From Plantibacter sp. VKM Ac-2880 (GTDB lineage Bacteria; Actinomycetota; Actinomycetes; Actinomycetales; Microbacteriaceae), in assembly GCF_015351235.1 (NCBI RefSeq), contig NZ_JADKSJ010000001.1, positions 1,691,668 through 1,755,667 of the forward strand: a stretch of 64,000 nucleotides of DNA, given 5' to 3'. Positions within the stretch are counted from its first letter, which is position 1; each line of letters starts with the position of its first letter. Below, piece by piece: positions 8,509 through 18,144 of the stretch. A model generated the notes under the pieces. It searched no databases. It had not been told where the DNA came from and worked only from the letters and a program-made list of their open reading frames with translations. The position numbers and the translations under genes were made by a program.

Positions 8509-9405
8509 TCACGGACCGACAGGCGGTTCCGGGGCGGGGTCTCCGGGGTGTCCTGAAGCGCTCGGGCCGGACTCGATGGCCTGCTGTCCGCGTCGACGGA
8601 ACACCTGGTCGCGGATCTTCCCCAGACGGGACGTGCCGGTCACCGCGCGCATCCGCGGTTCGAGGTCCAACGGGACCACGAACGGCGCCGGTCCGAACGC
8701 CTGACGGGCGGCACGGACCACCTGTCGTCCGAGGAGGTGGTTGCCGATGCCGCCGACGGCCGCGCCGACACCGAAGGGGAGGGCCTTGCCGATCACGCCG
8801 GCACCGCCGCTCGCGGCGAAGTGCTTGACGAACCGCACCCGCAGCTGATCGGCGACCGGTCCCACGATCATCGACGGCAGCCCCTGGGTGATCGTCTGAC
8901 CCCAGAACGCCTGTCGGGGGATGCCCTTCCCGGTCGCCTGGGACCCGAAGTTGCGGAGGAGGTCGGTGCCGGCCTTCCCGAGCATCATCGTCATGACGAG
9001 CGCGCGGGACCTGACCGGATCGGCCAGGGCGATGCCGTGGACCTCCGTGACCGACTGCGCGAACAACGCCGTTGCCTCGAGGAAGCCGGCCGTTTCGACG
9101 CCGGAGAGCGCGAGGGTCGTCGCGGTCCCGATGGCGGGCACGACGGCGGTGGCACCGACGGCCGCACCGGTCGTCGTCACCGTCGCGAGGTACCGACGCT
9201 CCAGGACCCGGATCAGCTGATCGGCCGTCGCGTTGGGGTACATGCGTCGGATCGACCGGATGTGGGCCACGACCACCGGCCGCTGCACCCAGAGGACGCG
9301 GTCGAGCGCCCGGACCCACCCCGGCTCGGGGAGCATCGGCTGCTGCGCTGCCGGGTTCGGGTAGTTGGCGGGACCGGGAACCGGTCCCTGCTGCGGTCCG
9401 GACAT
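8509..9405 (-). CDS. Conserved hypothetical protein with hydrophobic central region
   Basis: 298 residues, no family recognised with certainty. It has a Pro/Gln-rich N-terminus (GPQQGPVPGPANYPNP), a helical segment with RRMYPNATADQLIRVLERRYLATVTTTGAAVGATAVVPAIGTATTLALSGVETAGFLEAT, another Gly/Ala-rich stretch (ALPFGVGAAVGGIGNHLLG) and a basic, Pro-rich tail. The Gly/Ala-rich hydrophobic stretches suggest membrane association. It sits between two surface-glycan genes on the same strand, but nothing links it to that pathway directly. Confidence 0.7.
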   Translation of the reverse strand: MSGPQQGPVPGPANYPNPAAQQPMLPEPGWVRALDRVLWVQRPVVVAHIRSIRRMYPNATADQLIRVLERRYLATVTTTGAAVGATAVVPAIGTATTLALSGVETAGFLEATALFAQSVTEVHGIALADPVRSRALVMTMMLGKAGTDLLRNFGSQATGKGIPRQAFWGQTITQGLPSMIVGPVADQLRVRFVKHFAASGGAGVIGKALPFGVGAAVGGIGNHLLGRQVVRAARQAFGPAPFVVPLDLEPRMRAVTGTSRLGKIRDQVFRRRGQQAIESGPSASGHPGDPAPEPPVGP

Positions 9406-9480
9406 GACGGCCTCCTCGTGGGCGGGGGCGGCCAGTCTACGTCGTGGTCCTGCAGGATCGTCGACGGTTGCTGCGGCGGC

Positions 9481-10239
9481 TCAGCTGTTGTAGTCGGCGT
9501 TGTAGCGGTCGAGCACGTCGTCGATCGAGGCGTCGAGGACGAGCGCACCTTTGTCGAGGTAAAGGCCGCGGGTGCAGAACCGACGGAGGTCCTTCTCGTT
9601 GTGCGAGACGAAGAACAGCGTCCGCCCGCCCTCGAGGAGCTCTTCGATCCGGCGGTAGCACTTCTCACGGAAGGCCCGGTCACCGACGGCCAGGACCTCG
9701 TCCACGAGGATGATCGGTTCCTCGAGCTGCGCGATGACCGCGAACGCGATGCGGACCTTCATGCCGCTGGAGAGGTGCTTGTACGGGGTGTCGACGAAGT
9801 CGGCGATCTCGGCGAAGGCGATGATGTCGTCGAACCGTTCGTCGATCTCGCGACGCGACATGCCGTGGAGTCCTGAGGTCAGGTAGACGTTGTCGCGGAC
9901 GGTGAGGTCGTTGACGAAGCCGCCCGTGATCTCGATCAGGGGTGCGACACCCTCGCGGACGCCCACGGTGCCCTCGTCCGGCAGGACGACGCCGGCGACG
10001 AGCTTCAGGAGCGTCGACTTGCCCTGCCCGTTCCTGCCGACCACGCCGATCGCTTCGCCGGGAGCGACCTCGAACGAGACGTGGCGCAGCGGCCAGAACT
10101 CGCCCGGGCGCGAACGGCGGTCGCGGCCGGCGAAGAGATCCTTGAAACTGCGCCGGCCACCGCGGTTCCGGCGGAAGCGGATGCCGGCGTCGGTCACCGA
10201 GATGGCGGCGCGGGTCGTGGGGGAGCTGTCGGTCGACAT
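9481..10239 (-). CDS. ABC transporter ATPase, polysaccharide/teichoic acid exporter (TagH-like)
   Basis: 252 residues starting at the ATG that overlaps the permease stop (ATGA). Walker A is GRNGQGKST. The signature region is the atypical HLSSGMKVRIAF, characteristic of Wzt/TagH exporters, and Walker B is IILVDEVLAVGD. The N-terminus has the loop between strands typical of the class (RRSFKDLFAGRDRRS). It energises export of a lipid-linked glycopolymer through the adjacent permease. It is too short to carry a C-terminal substrate-binding domain. Confidence 0.9.
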   Translation of the reverse strand: MSTDSSPTTRAAISVTDAGIRFRRNRGGRRSFKDLFAGRDRRSRPGEFWPLRHVSFEVAPGEAIGVVGRNGQGKSTLLKLVAGVVLPDEGTVGVREGVAPLIEITGGFVNDLTVRDNVYLTSGLHGMSRREIDERFDDIIAFAEIADFVDTPYKHLSSGMKVRIAFAVIAQLEEPIILVDEVLAVGDRAFREKCYRRIEELLEGGRTLFFVSHNEKDLRRFCTRGLYLDKGALVLDASIDDVLDRYNADYNS

Positions 10240-11036
10240 CAGATCTCCTTCAGCACGGAGCGCTCGCACCGCTTGAAGATCAGCAGGCCGAGCGCCAGGA
10301 TCACCGTGGACATCCCGGCCGAGACGCCCACGAGGTACCAGTCGAGTTCCTGCGGGAAGAACGCGGATCGGTACAGCGCGAAGATGCCGCTCAAGGGGTT
10401 GAGCGCGGCGAAGGGCTCGATGCGGTCCGGGAGGGCGGTCGTGCTGTAGATGATCGGCGTGGCGTAGAACATGAAGCGCAGCACGAGTTTGACCGCCCGT
10501 TCCAGGTCGCGGAAGAACACGACGAGGGGAGCGACGATCAGGCAGAGCCCGACGGTGAGGACCGTCTGGATCGCGATCGCGAGCGGGAAGAGCAGGATGT
10601 CGACGTTGACCGACGCGCCGCTGAAGACGGCGAACGCCGCGAGGACGGGGAGCGCTGCGAGGAACTCGATGCCCTTCGACAGTACGATGCGGTTGACCCA
10701 GATGGTGCGGGGGATCGTCGTCGACCGCACCAGCTTCGCCTCGCGGAGGAAGGCGCGGGTGCTGTCCGAGACCGACCCGGTGAACCACATCCACGGCAGG
10801 AGCGCCGCGAGGAGGAAGACGATGTACGGCTCCTCGCCGACATCGCGCCGGAACACCTGCGTGAAGACGAACCAGTAGATCCCGCTCATGACGAGCGGGT
10901 CGAGGATGGACCACACGTATCCGAGCGCACTCGTCGAGTAGCGCACGCGCAGATCCCGGACCGTCAGGATCCAGAGCGCGTGGCGGTATCTGGCCGAACG
11001 CGACATCCTTGGCCGCGTCTCAGCTGAAGAACTCAC
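10239..11036 (-). CDS. ABC-2 type permease, polysaccharide/teichoic acid exporter (TagG-like)
   Basis: 265 residues with six hydrophobic segments. The start RYRHALWILTVRDLRVRYSTSALGYVWSILDPL is the usual opening of Wzm/TagG permeases. The GTG at 11036 has AAGG eight bases upstream; the ATG at 11006 has no usable spacing. It is translationally coupled to the ATPase (ATGA overlap). Together they form the exporter for the polymer made by the flanking transferases. Confidence 0.88.
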   Translation of the reverse strand: MSSSAETRPRMSRSARYRHALWILTVRDLRVRYSTSALGYVWSILDPLVMSGIYWFVFTQVFRRDVGEEPYIVFLLAALLPWMWFTGSVSDSTRAFLREAKLVRSTTIPRTIWVNRIVLSKGIEFLAALPVLAAFAVFSGASVNVDILLFPLAIAIQTVLTVGLCLIVAPLVVFFRDLERAVKLVLRFMFYATPIIYSTTALPDRIEPFAALNPLSGIFALYRSAFFPQELDWYLVGVSAGMSTVILALGLLIFKRCERSVLKEI

Positions 11037-11063
11037 GGGACCAACCTTATCGAGGTCGCGCAG

Positions 11064-11101
11064 GAACGCCGTCCTCGACGCTCAGCGTCGGGACGGCGTT
11101 C
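11064..11101 (-). terminator. Strong hairpin between nucleotidyltransferase and exporter genes
   Basis: Nested inverted repeat: outer arms GAACGCCGTCC/GGACGGCGTTC enclosing CGACG/CGTCG. It lies 23 bp past the nucleotidyltransferase stop and just before the permease start. No T-run follows, so it may act as a partial terminator. Confidence 0.5.
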
Positions 11102-11123
11102 GGGTGCGGAGCGGACGGGATGC

Positions 11124-11816
11124 TCAGACGAAGAGGTTCGCTCGCTCGAGGTCCTCGGCGAAGTCGACCTCCACCGCGTACAGGTCCGAGATGTCGACCG
11201 GTTCGACGAGCATGCCCTCGCGTTCGATGGCGAGCTCGATGCCGCGCTCGAAGTAGTCCTGGTCGCCGACCTTCGCAAGGTAGCGGTGCAGCATCGCCTT
11301 GTCCTGCGAGGAGATGTAGTTGATGCCGACGGCCTCGCCGAGCCCACCGACGACCGTCTTCGAGAGTTCCTTGATGAACCCCTCGGCGCTGGTCGTGTAC
11401 TTCACTTCCTCGTCGGACACCTTCGAGGTGTTGACGGTGACGAAGGAGCGGTCCTTGGCGATCATCGCTGCGGCGCGGTCGAGGACGGCCGGGTCGAAGA
11501 CGACGTCGCCGTTCATCCAGAGCACACCGCCGGCCTGCGATGCGGCGAGTGCGCGCATGAGGCTCTTCGAGGTGTTGGTCTGGTCGTACTGCTCGTTGTA
11601 GACGAAGGACGCGTCGGGGAAGGCCTCGATGATGTGCTCGAGCTTGTAGCCGACGACGATCGTCACCTTGGCGCTCGCGCCGAACGCGTGGTGGATGTTG
11701 TCGAATTGCTGCTGCATGATGGTGCGGCCGTCGCTGAGCTCGGTCAGGGGCTTCGGGAGCGAGCGGCCGAGACGGCTGCCCATTCCGGCGGCAAGGATCA
11801 CTACCTGGGTGGTCAC
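11124..11816 (-). CDS. NTP-dependent sugar-phosphate/choline-phosphate nucleotidyltransferase
   Basis: 230 residues. The pyrophosphorylase signature is VVILAAGMGSRLGRSLPKPLTEL (G-x-G-T/S-R-x9-PK). LWMNGDVVFDP supplies the metal-binding Asp. Compact size and the NEQYDQTNTSKSLMRAL segment resemble LicC/HddC-type enzymes that make CDP-choline or NDP-sugars. The product probably feeds the neighbouring glycopolymer pathway. Exact substrate unknown. Confidence 0.8.
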   Translation of the reverse strand: MTTQVVILAAGMGSRLGRSLPKPLTELSDGRTIMQQQFDNIHHAFGASAKVTIVVGYKLEHIIEAFPDASFVYNEQYDQTNTSKSLMRALAASQAGGVLWMNGDVVFDPAVLDRAAAMIAKDRSFVTVNTSKVSDEEVKYTTSAEGFIKELSKTVVGGLGEAVGINYISSQDKAMLHRYLAKVGDQDYFERGIELAIEREGMLVEPVDISDLYAVEVDFAEDLERANLFV

Positions 11817-12087
11817 GTTGTTCTCCTCAGTGTGGGTATGGAATCACGCGGTGCCACGATGCTGTGGACAATTCACCGAGGATTTACCAAGACGTGCATT
11901 GAAAGACACTCCGTCATGCCAAAATACAGGCTAGCCGCGGTGAACTCCGTCTGTCATGGGTTCCCAGGGTCCGTTGTCGTTTCGTGATCGACCACCCGGC
12001 GTTTACACAGCTTGGGGGAGATGTGTCAACTGTTCATCCTGTGACTCCGCTGTCCGCTGCGGGCGCTGCTGTTGGTAGGTTTGCTTG
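11817..12087. other. Intergenic region between divergent genes
   Basis: This 271-bp AT-richer stretch separates the minus-strand nucleotidyltransferase from the plus-strand ABC exporter and must hold both promoters. A TTGAAA near 11898, followed about 18 bp later by TACAGG, is a possible plus-strand promoter. No RNA gene or repeat was recognised. Confidence 0.4.
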
Positions 12088-13917
12088 GTGACTTCCACGA
12101 CTCCGCCAGATCCCGCTGAGCAGCCCACGCCTGCCGACGGGCCGTCGACGAGTCCGCCGGCGGCGTCCGCTCCCGACGCGCCAGGGGTGGCGCAGCCGAG
12201 TGCAGCAGACGACCAGTCCGCTCCGGCACCGTCTGCCGCGAAGCGTGCACCCAGGACCACGACGCCGCGAACCTCCGGCACGACGAAGGCCCCCGCGAAG
12301 CGCCCGAGTGCTGCGCGCGCCACGACCGGCGCGGACTCGACCGATGCCACGGGCACGGCGAAGAAGACGACCACGACCCGTTCGACGGGTTCGCGGTCCA
12401 CTGCGGCGAAGACCGGAACGGCCCGGACCACTGCGGCGAAGACCGGCGCCGCCCGGACCACCGCGGCGAAGCGCACGCCCGCCAAGGCTGCGCTCGAGAC
12501 GGACCCGAGCACCGCGACGCCCGGCTCCCCGGACGACGGGTCGACCCCCGCGGCGCCGGCATCGACGCCGCGGGCTCCGCGGACGACGACGCGCACGACC
12601 GGAGCCTCGTCCGGCACCAAGAGCCCCGCCGCGAAGACCGGCACGAGCCGGACCACCGCCGCGAAGTCCACGACGACCCGGACGCCCGCGAAGCGGACGC
12701 CGGCCCGTTCGGGCACCGCTCGCACCACGGCCCCGAAGCAGACCGAACAGACGGCGGCCGCGAGTGCCGGAGTCCTCGACGAGGTCCGTGCCCCAGCGGT
12801 CGGAGACGCTTCCGTGCCCGAAGCCGAGGCCGCGTCCACCCATGAAGCTGAAACCGCCGTGACGCAGACCGAGCCCGACCGCGGCGACGGATCCGCAGCC
12901 GGTTCAGAACCGACGAGCGAGACGACGGCCGTCCCGATCACCGCTCCCGAGACCACCTCGACGACCACGACGGAAGACCCTCACCCGTCCGCCGACTCGG
13001 CGCGCACCGAGCCGGCTTCCGACGCGCAGGCCGCCCCGTCGTCCGTGGCCGCCGCTCCGGTCGCGCCGAAGCGTCCGGTCGCCCGTCCCACGACGACGAA
13101 GCCGCCGTCGATGCCCGCTGAGTCGCCGGGCACCGACACCGCGGCACCCGAGGCCAACCCCATCGTGCTGTCGATCTCCGGGCTCGTGAAGCAGTTCGGC
13201 GACACGGTCGCCGTCGACGGCGTCGACCTCGAGGTCCGACGCGGCTCCTTCTACGGCATCGTCGGCCCGAACGGCGCCGGAAAGACGACGACGCTGTCCA
13301 TGGTCACCGGTCTCCTCCGCCCCGACGCCGGCTCCATCAGGGTCCAGGGCGTCGACGTCTGGCAGGACCCGGCCGAGGCGAAGCGTGCGATCGGTGTCCT
13401 CCCGGACCGTCTCCGACTCTTCGACCGCCTCACCGGCAACCAGCTGCTCTACTACTCCGGCGTCCTCCGCGGACTCGACCCGGCGACGGTGAAGTCGCGG
13501 ACCACGGACCTGGCACGGGCGTTCGGTCTCGACGACGCGCTCGGTCGCCTCGTGTCCGACTACTCCGCCGGCATGACGAAGAAGATCGCGCTCGCGGCGG
13601 CCCTCATCCACTCGCCCCGTCTCCTCATCCTCGACGAGCCGTTCGAGTCGGTCGACCCGGTGTCGGCGGCCAACGTCATCGAGATCCTGCAGCGCTACGT
13701 CGCCAACGGCGGAACCGTCGTGCTCTCGAGTCACGGCATGGACTTCATCCAGCGTGTGTGCGATCACGTGGCCATCATCGTCCAGGGCAAGGTGCTGGCC
13801 GCCGGGTCCGTGGACGAGGTGCGGGGGACGGGCACGCTCGAAGAGCGTTTCGTCGAACTCGCCGGGGGCCGCAAGTCGGCAGAGGGAATGGAATGGTTGC
13901 ACAGCTTCTCCGACTGA
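12088..13917 (+). CDS. ABC transporter ATPase with long H1-like Ala/Thr/Lys/Pro-rich N-terminal extension
   Basis: 609 residues from the GTG at 12088. About 350 N-terminal residues are low-complexity, rich in Ala, Thr, Pro, Lys and Arg, with repeated TAAKTG-RTTAAK and RTPAKR units like histone H1 tails. The rest is a normal ABC domain: Walker A GPNGAGKTTT, signature DYSAGMTKKIALAAAL (degenerate S-A-G-M), Walker B LLILDEPFESVDP. The following gene is the membrane partner, overlapping by 25 bp. The ABC part resembles drug or lantibiotic-type exporter ATPases. The function of the extension is unknown. Confidence 0.85.
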   Translation: MTSTTPPDPAEQPTPADGPSTSPPAASAPDAPGVAQPSAADDQSAPAPSAAKRAPRTTTPRTSGTTKAPAKRPSAARATTGADSTDATGTAKKTTTTRSTGSRSTAAKTGTARTTAAKTGAARTTAAKRTPAKAALETDPSTATPGSPDDGSTPAAPASTPRAPRTTTRTTGASSGTKSPAAKTGTSRTTAAKSTTTRTPAKRTPARSGTARTTAPKQTEQTAAASAGVLDEVRAPAVGDASVPEAEAASTHEAETAVTQTEPDRGDGSAAGSEPTSETTAVPITAPETTSTTTTEDPHPSADSARTEPASDAQAAPSSVAAAPVAPKRPVARPTTTKPPSMPAESPGTDTAAPEANPIVLSISGLVKQFGDTVAVDGVDLEVRRGSFYGIVGPNGAGKTTTLSMVTGLLRPDAGSIRVQGVDVWQDPAEAKRAIGVLPDRLRLFDRLTGNQLLYYSGVLRGLDPATVKSRTTDLARAFGLDDALGRLVSDYSAGMTKKIALAAALIHSPRLLILDEPFESVDPVSAANVIEILQRYVANGGTVVLSSHGMDFIQRVCDHVAIIVQGKVLAAGSVDEVRGTGTLEERFVELAGGRKSAEGMEWLHSFSD

Positions 13918-15464
13918 AACTGCAGCTGACGCTGAACGCGTTCCGCCGCAGTCCCTGGCGACTGGTCGGACTCGTCCTGGCGATCGCGCTCGGCGTCTGG
14001 GTCGTGGTGCTCGCGAGCACCGGGCTCGTCGCACTCCGGACGACCGATCCGGAGGTGACCAGGAACCTCCTGGTGCTCGTCGGTTCCGTTATCGTCCTGG
14101 GCTTCATCGTGCTGCCGCTCGTGTTCGGCGTGGACGATCAGCTCGACCCGAGGGCGTTCTCGCTCTACGGTCTCCCCAACCGGACCCTGTCAGCTGGCCT
14201 GATCGTCGCCGCGCTCGTCTCCGTCCCGTCGATCGTGCTCGCCGTACTCGCGGCGTCCTCCGTCGTCACCTGGTCGAGGTCGCCGCTCCCGGCGGTCCTC
14301 GCCGTCATGTCGGCAGTGCTCGGTGTCGTGCTGTGCGCACTCCTGGCGCGGATCGCGACGTCGATCTCCGCGAGCCTGCTGTCGACGCGGCGCGCCAAAG
14401 AGGTCATGGGTGTGCTCGGGCTCGTGCTCATCATCGCCGTGAGCCCGGCCATCATCGCCCTGACCGCGGTCGACTGGCAGCGTGACGGCTTCGCCGTGCT
14501 CGGCCGGGTGGCCGACATCCTGAGCTGGACCCCCCTGGGTGCCGTGTGGTCCTTCCCCGGCGACGCGGCCATCGGCGACATCGTGCCGGCCGTGGTCAAG
14601 CTGTTGCTGACCGCGGCGACGATCGCGCTCCTCTGGTTCGCCTGGCAGGCCTTCGTCGCGCGGTTGCTCGTCGCACCGGAGCGCATCGGAACCGGTCGCG
14701 AGAGCACCGGTCTGGGATGGTTCGATCTCCTGCCGGGACGCCCGGCCGGCGTCATCGCCGCCCGCAGCATGACCTACTGGTTGCGCGACCCGCGCTACCT
14801 CGTCTCCCTGGTGATCATCCCGATCGCCCCCTTCATCTTCTTCGTCCCGCTGCTGGTCGCCGGCATCCCGTTGAACGTCCTCGCGCTCGTGCCGCTCCCG
14901 GTCGTGTGCTGGTTCCTCGGCTGGCTCCTGCACAACGACCTGGCCTTCGACTCGACCGCGGTCTGGTTGCACGTGGCTTCGGGGGTCCGCGGGCGGGCAG
15001 ACCGCATCGGCCGCCTCTTCCCGGTGCTGCTCATCGGCATCCCGCTCATCGCCGTCGGATCGACGCTCAGCATCCTGTTCTACGGCGATTGGGACGCCCT
15101 GCCGTCGATGATCGGCGTGAGCACGTGTCTGTTGCTCAGCGGTGCCGGCATCGCGAGCTTCGTCTCCGCACGGTTCCCGTACCCGACCTCCCTGCCCGGT
15201 GACAGCCCGTTCCAGCAGCCGCAGGTCCCCGGCAGCAGCGGCCTGTCCGCGCAGTTCATGAGCCTGCTGGGCACCGTGGTCCTCACGGTCCCGGCCGCCT
15301 GGTTGGCGGTGCTCGGCCTCACAGGCGAGCCGAACTGGAACTTCGGCGCGCTCGCTGTTGGCGTCGGGACCGGGCTGCTCGTCCTGGTCATCGGGATCCT
15401 CGCCGGTGGTCGGGTCTTCGACCGCCGCAGCCCAGAGATCGTCGGCTTCGCCAGCTCCCACTGA
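13893..15464 (+). CDS. ABC exporter permease, multi-helix membrane protein
   Basis: 523 residues starting at the ATG at 13893, preceded by GAGGGAA and overlapping the ATPase gene by 25 bp. About twelve hydrophobic segments span the length (for example LVGLVLAIALGVWVVVLAST and YLVSLVIIPIAPFIFFVPLLVAGI). There is no nucleotide-binding or solute-binding domain. It forms a two-gene transporter with the upstream ATPase. The substrate is not predictable. Confidence 0.83.
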   Translation: MVAQLLRLKLQLTLNAFRRSPWRLVGLVLAIALGVWVVVLASTGLVALRTTDPEVTRNLLVLVGSVIVLGFIVLPLVFGVDDQLDPRAFSLYGLPNRTLSAGLIVAALVSVPSIVLAVLAASSVVTWSRSPLPAVLAVMSAVLGVVLCALLARIATSISASLLSTRRAKEVMGVLGLVLIIAVSPAIIALTAVDWQRDGFAVLGRVADILSWTPLGAVWSFPGDAAIGDIVPAVVKLLLTAATIALLWFAWQAFVARLLVAPERIGTGRESTGLGWFDLLPGRPAGVIAARSMTYWLRDPRYLVSLVIIPIAPFIFFVPLLVAGIPLNVLALVPLPVVCWFLGWLLHNDLAFDSTAVWLHVASGVRGRADRIGRLFPVLLIGIPLIAVGSTLSILFYGDWDALPSMIGVSTCLLLSGAGIASFVSARFPYPTSLPGDSPFQQPQVPGSSGLSAQFMSLLGTVVLTVPAAWLAVLGLTGEPNWNFGALAVGVGTGLLVLVIGILAGGRVFDRRSPEIVGFASSH

Positions 15465-15534
15465 TCCGAGGCCCCCGACGGGCTCCGACAGGACCACAGG
15501 AGCCCCGGCTCGTCTGCGGCGGTACCATGGAGCC

Positions 15535-15840
15535 ATGGCGCAGCATGACAGCACGAAGCAGCAGATGAGCACGATCGACCCCGGCGGGACACCGGACGGG
15601 GGGAGCACCGCGATCATGGATCGCGAGCTCGAGGAGCTCATCGAGAGCGAGAACATCGAACCCGGCGATCATGAACGCTTCTCGCACTACGTGAAGAAGG
15701 AGAAGATCCTCGAGTCGGCGCTCAGCGGGAAGCCCGTGAAGGCGTTGTGCGGCAAGAAGTGGACCCCGGGTCGCGACCCGGAGAAGTTCCCGATCTGCCC
15801 GTCGTGCAAGGAGATCTACGAGAAGCTCCTTCGCGACTGA
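15535..15840 (+). CDS. DUF3039 family small zinc-ribbon-like protein
   Basis: 101 residues. The C-terminal half contains KPVKALCGKKWTPGRDPEKFPICPSCKEIYEKL, a Cys-x20-Cys-x2-Cys arrangement typical of the DUF3039 family found in actinobacteria. The N-terminus is polar and probably disordered. The start ATG at 15535 lies shortly after a TACCAT -10-like box. It is monocistronic between the ABC permease and pncB. Confidence 0.8.
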   Translation: MAQHDSTKQQMSTIDPGGTPDGGSTAIMDRELEELIESENIEPGDHERFSHYVKKEKILESALSGKPVKALCGKKWTPGRDPEKFPICPSCKEIYEKLLRD

Positions 15841-15882
15841 TCCGCCCGCCGGGTCAGAACGTGGTCCGGCGCGAAGTGGTCG

Positions 15883-17211
15883 TCAGCCTTCGAGGTAGAC
15901 GGTCGGAAGCACCGGGTCTCCGCGCGTCAGGCTGACGGCGCGGGGCGGCAGTTCCGCGACCGAACGCTCGCGGTGCTCCCGCGCCTGCCGCGTGCCCGCG
16001 GCACCCAGGTACTGCTCGTCGACGAGACCGCCGACCACGAGCGGGACCATGAGTGGGCGTTCCGCATCGGCGTCGGCTGCCCCCTCGTGTCGGCCGGCCG
16101 GCCCGTCGCCGAGGTAGATGCGCTCCTCCCGGGCGACGCCGTTCCGGTCGTAGGCGCGTGCCGCGGACTTGCGGCCGCCGACGGTCGCCTTCTCGGCGGA
16201 CTTCTTGGCGACGCTGATCCAGTCGCCCTGGTCGTCGCGGTGGGACACGAGTTTGTAGACCATTCCCATCGCAGGCGATCCCGATCCGGTGACGACGGAC
16301 GTCCCGACGCCGTAGGAGTCCACGGGCGAGGCGGCCAGAGCGGCGACGGCGTGCTCGTCGAGGTCGTTGGTGACCGTGATGCGGGTCGTGGTGGCGCCGA
16401 GCTCGTCGAGCAGTCGCCGCACCTGGTCGACGACGATCGGCAGGTCGCCGGAATCGATGCGGACCGCGCCGAGCTCCGGTCCGGCGAGGCGCACGCCGAG
16501 ACGCACCGCCGCTTCGATGTCGTAGGTGTCGACGAGCAGGGTCGTCCCAGCGCCCATCGTGTCGATCTGTGCCCGGAACGCGTCCTCCTCCGAGTCGTGC
16601 AGGAGGGTGAAGGAGTGCGCGGCGGTGCCCATGGTGGGGATACCCCAGCTGCGGCCGGCTTCGAGGTTGGAGGTGGCGCTGAAGCCCGCGATGAAGGCGG
16701 CCCTGGCGGCCGCGATCGCCGATCGCTCACCGGTCCGGCGCGAACCCATCTCGGCGAGGGGGCGTGTCCCGGCGGCCGAGGTCATGCGCGCGGCCGCGGT
16801 GGCGACCGCGCTGTCGTAGTTGAAGACACTGAGCGCGAGGGTCTCGAGGATGACGGCCTCCGCGAAGGTGCCCTCCACGACGAGGATCGGTGAACCGGGG
16901 AAGAACACCTCGCCCTCCCGGTACCCCCAGATCGAACCGGAGAAGCGGTAGTCGGCGAGCCAGTCGAGTGCGGCGGTGCTGACCACGCCTTCTTCGCGCA
17001 GCCACTCCAGTTCCGCCTCGCCGAACCGGAACCGCTTGAGCAGTTCGAGGAACCGGCCGGTACCGGCGACCACCCCGTAGCGGCGTCCGCCCGAGAGTCG
17101 ACGGGCGAACAGCTCGAAGAGACACTCCCGATCAGCGGTGCCGCGGTGGAGCGCGGCGTCCAGCATCGTGAGTTCGTAACGGTCGGTGAGGAGAGCTGAG
17201 GACTCGTGCAC
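15883..17211 (-). CDS. pncB: Nicotinate phosphoribosyltransferase
   Basis: 442 residues, GTG start. It begins ALLTDRYELTMLDAAL, the conserved family opening, and contains EMGSRRTGERSAIAAARAAFIAGFSATSNLEAGRSWGIPTMGTAAHSF, the active-site region with the phosphorylatable-type His. It also has VRIDSGDLPIVVDQVRRLLDELG (PRPP site) and GVGTSVVTGSGSPAMGMVYKLV. It converts nicotinate and PRPP to nicotinate mononucleotide in NAD salvage. It is divergent from murI across an 87-bp gap. Confidence 0.95.
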   Translation of the reverse strand: MHESSALLTDRYELTMLDAALHRGTADRECLFELFARRLSGGRRYGVVAGTGRFLELLKRFRFGEAELEWLREEGVVSTAALDWLADYRFSGSIWGYREGEVFFPGSPILVVEGTFAEAVILETLALSVFNYDSAVATAAARMTSAAGTRPLAEMGSRRTGERSAIAAARAAFIAGFSATSNLEAGRSWGIPTMGTAAHSFTLLHDSEEDAFRAQIDTMGAGTTLLVDTYDIEAAVRLGVRLAGPELGAVRIDSGDLPIVVDQVRRLLDELGATTTRITVTNDLDEHAVAALAASPVDSYGVGTSVVTGSGSPAMGMVYKLVSHRDDQGDWISVAKKSAEKATVGGRKSAARAYDRNGVAREERIYLGDGPAGRHEGAADADAERPLMVPLVVGGLVDEQYLGAAGTRQAREHRERSVAELPPRAVSLTRGDPVLPTVYLEG

Positions 17212-17284
17212 CCGTTCAGCCTAGCCGCGCGGGTGCAGGGAACGGGGTGATCGGGCGGTCCGGCATGACGAGGGTCATGCGCGG

Positions 17285-17290
17285 TAGGCT
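17285..17290 (+). promoter_or_regulatory. Putative -10 box of murI
   Basis: TAGGCT lies 9 bp upstream of the GTG start of murI, suggesting a leaderless or nearly leaderless transcript, common in actinobacteria. The -35 is not clear. Confidence 0.4.
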
Positions 17291-17298
17291 GGACCATC

Positions 17299-18144
17299 GT
17301 GAACGACGCACCCATCGGCATCTTCGACTCAGGCGTCGGCGGACTCACGGTGGCGAGAGCGGTCAGCGACCAACTCCCCGCCGAATCCGTGATCTACATC
17401 GGCGACACCGCCCATTCGCCCTACGGGCCGAAGCCCATCGCCGACGTCCGACGCTATTCGCTCGAGGTACTCGACACCCTTGTGGACCAGGGTGTCAAGA
17501 TGCTCGTGATCGCGTGCAACACCGCCTCAGCGGCGATGCTGCGCGATGCGCGGGAACGCTACTCCGTCCCGGTGGTCGAGGTCATCCAGCCCGCGGTCAG
17601 GACCGCGGTCCGCAGCACGCGCAACGGCAGGATCGGGGTCATCGGCACCGAGGGCACCATCAATTCGCGCGCCTATCAGGACCTGTTCGAGGTCAACCCC
17701 GAGCTGACGGTGTTCGGGCAGGCCTGCCCGCGGTTCGTGGAGTTCGTCGAGGCGGGCGTCACGACCGGTCCGGACCTCCTGGAGGCCGCTGAGGAGTACC
17801 TCGCGCCGCTCCGGCATGCCGGCGTCGACACGGTCGTACTGGGTTGTACCCACTACCCCTTCCTGAAGGGTGCGATCAGTTACGTCATGGGCCCGCAGGT
17901 GTCCCTCGTCTCGAGCGACACGGAGACCGCGAACGACGTGTACCGGGTCCTCGTCACCCGCGACCTGCTCCGCGACAGCGGCGAACCGCCCGTCCACCGG
18001 TACGAGGCGACCGGGAGCAGTGCCGACGACTTCATCGCCCTCGCCAACCGCCTGATGGGCAGGGAGATCTCGACGGTCTCGCTCGTCCAGACCGGCGTCA
18101 TCGACCTTCCATCCCACCAGTTCGAGGAGCACATCCATGAGTGA
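17299..18144 (+). CDS. murI: Glutamate racemase
   Basis: 281 residues, GTG start. Both catalytic cysteines are visible: IACNTASAA near residue 73 and LGCTHYPFL near residue 185. The [16 protein letters not shown] opening and GDTAHSPYG substrate loop are typical. It supplies D-glutamate for peptidoglycan. It overlaps rph by 8 bp; murI-rph-rdgB form an operon, an arrangement frequent in actinobacteria. Confidence 0.96.
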   Translation: MNDAPIGIFDSGVGGLTVARAVSDQLPAESVIYIGDTAHSPYGPKPIADVRRYSLEVLDTLVDQGVKMLVIACNTASAAMLRDARERYSVPVVEVIQPAVRTAVRSTRNGRIGVIGTEGTINSRAYQDLFEVNPELTVFGQACPRFVEFVEAGVTTGPDLLEAAEEYLAPLRHAGVDTVVLGCTHYPFLKGAISYVMGPQVSLVSSDTETANDVYRVLVTRDLLRDSGEPPVHRYEATGSSADDFIALANRLMGREISTVSLVQTGVIDLPSHQFEEHIHE

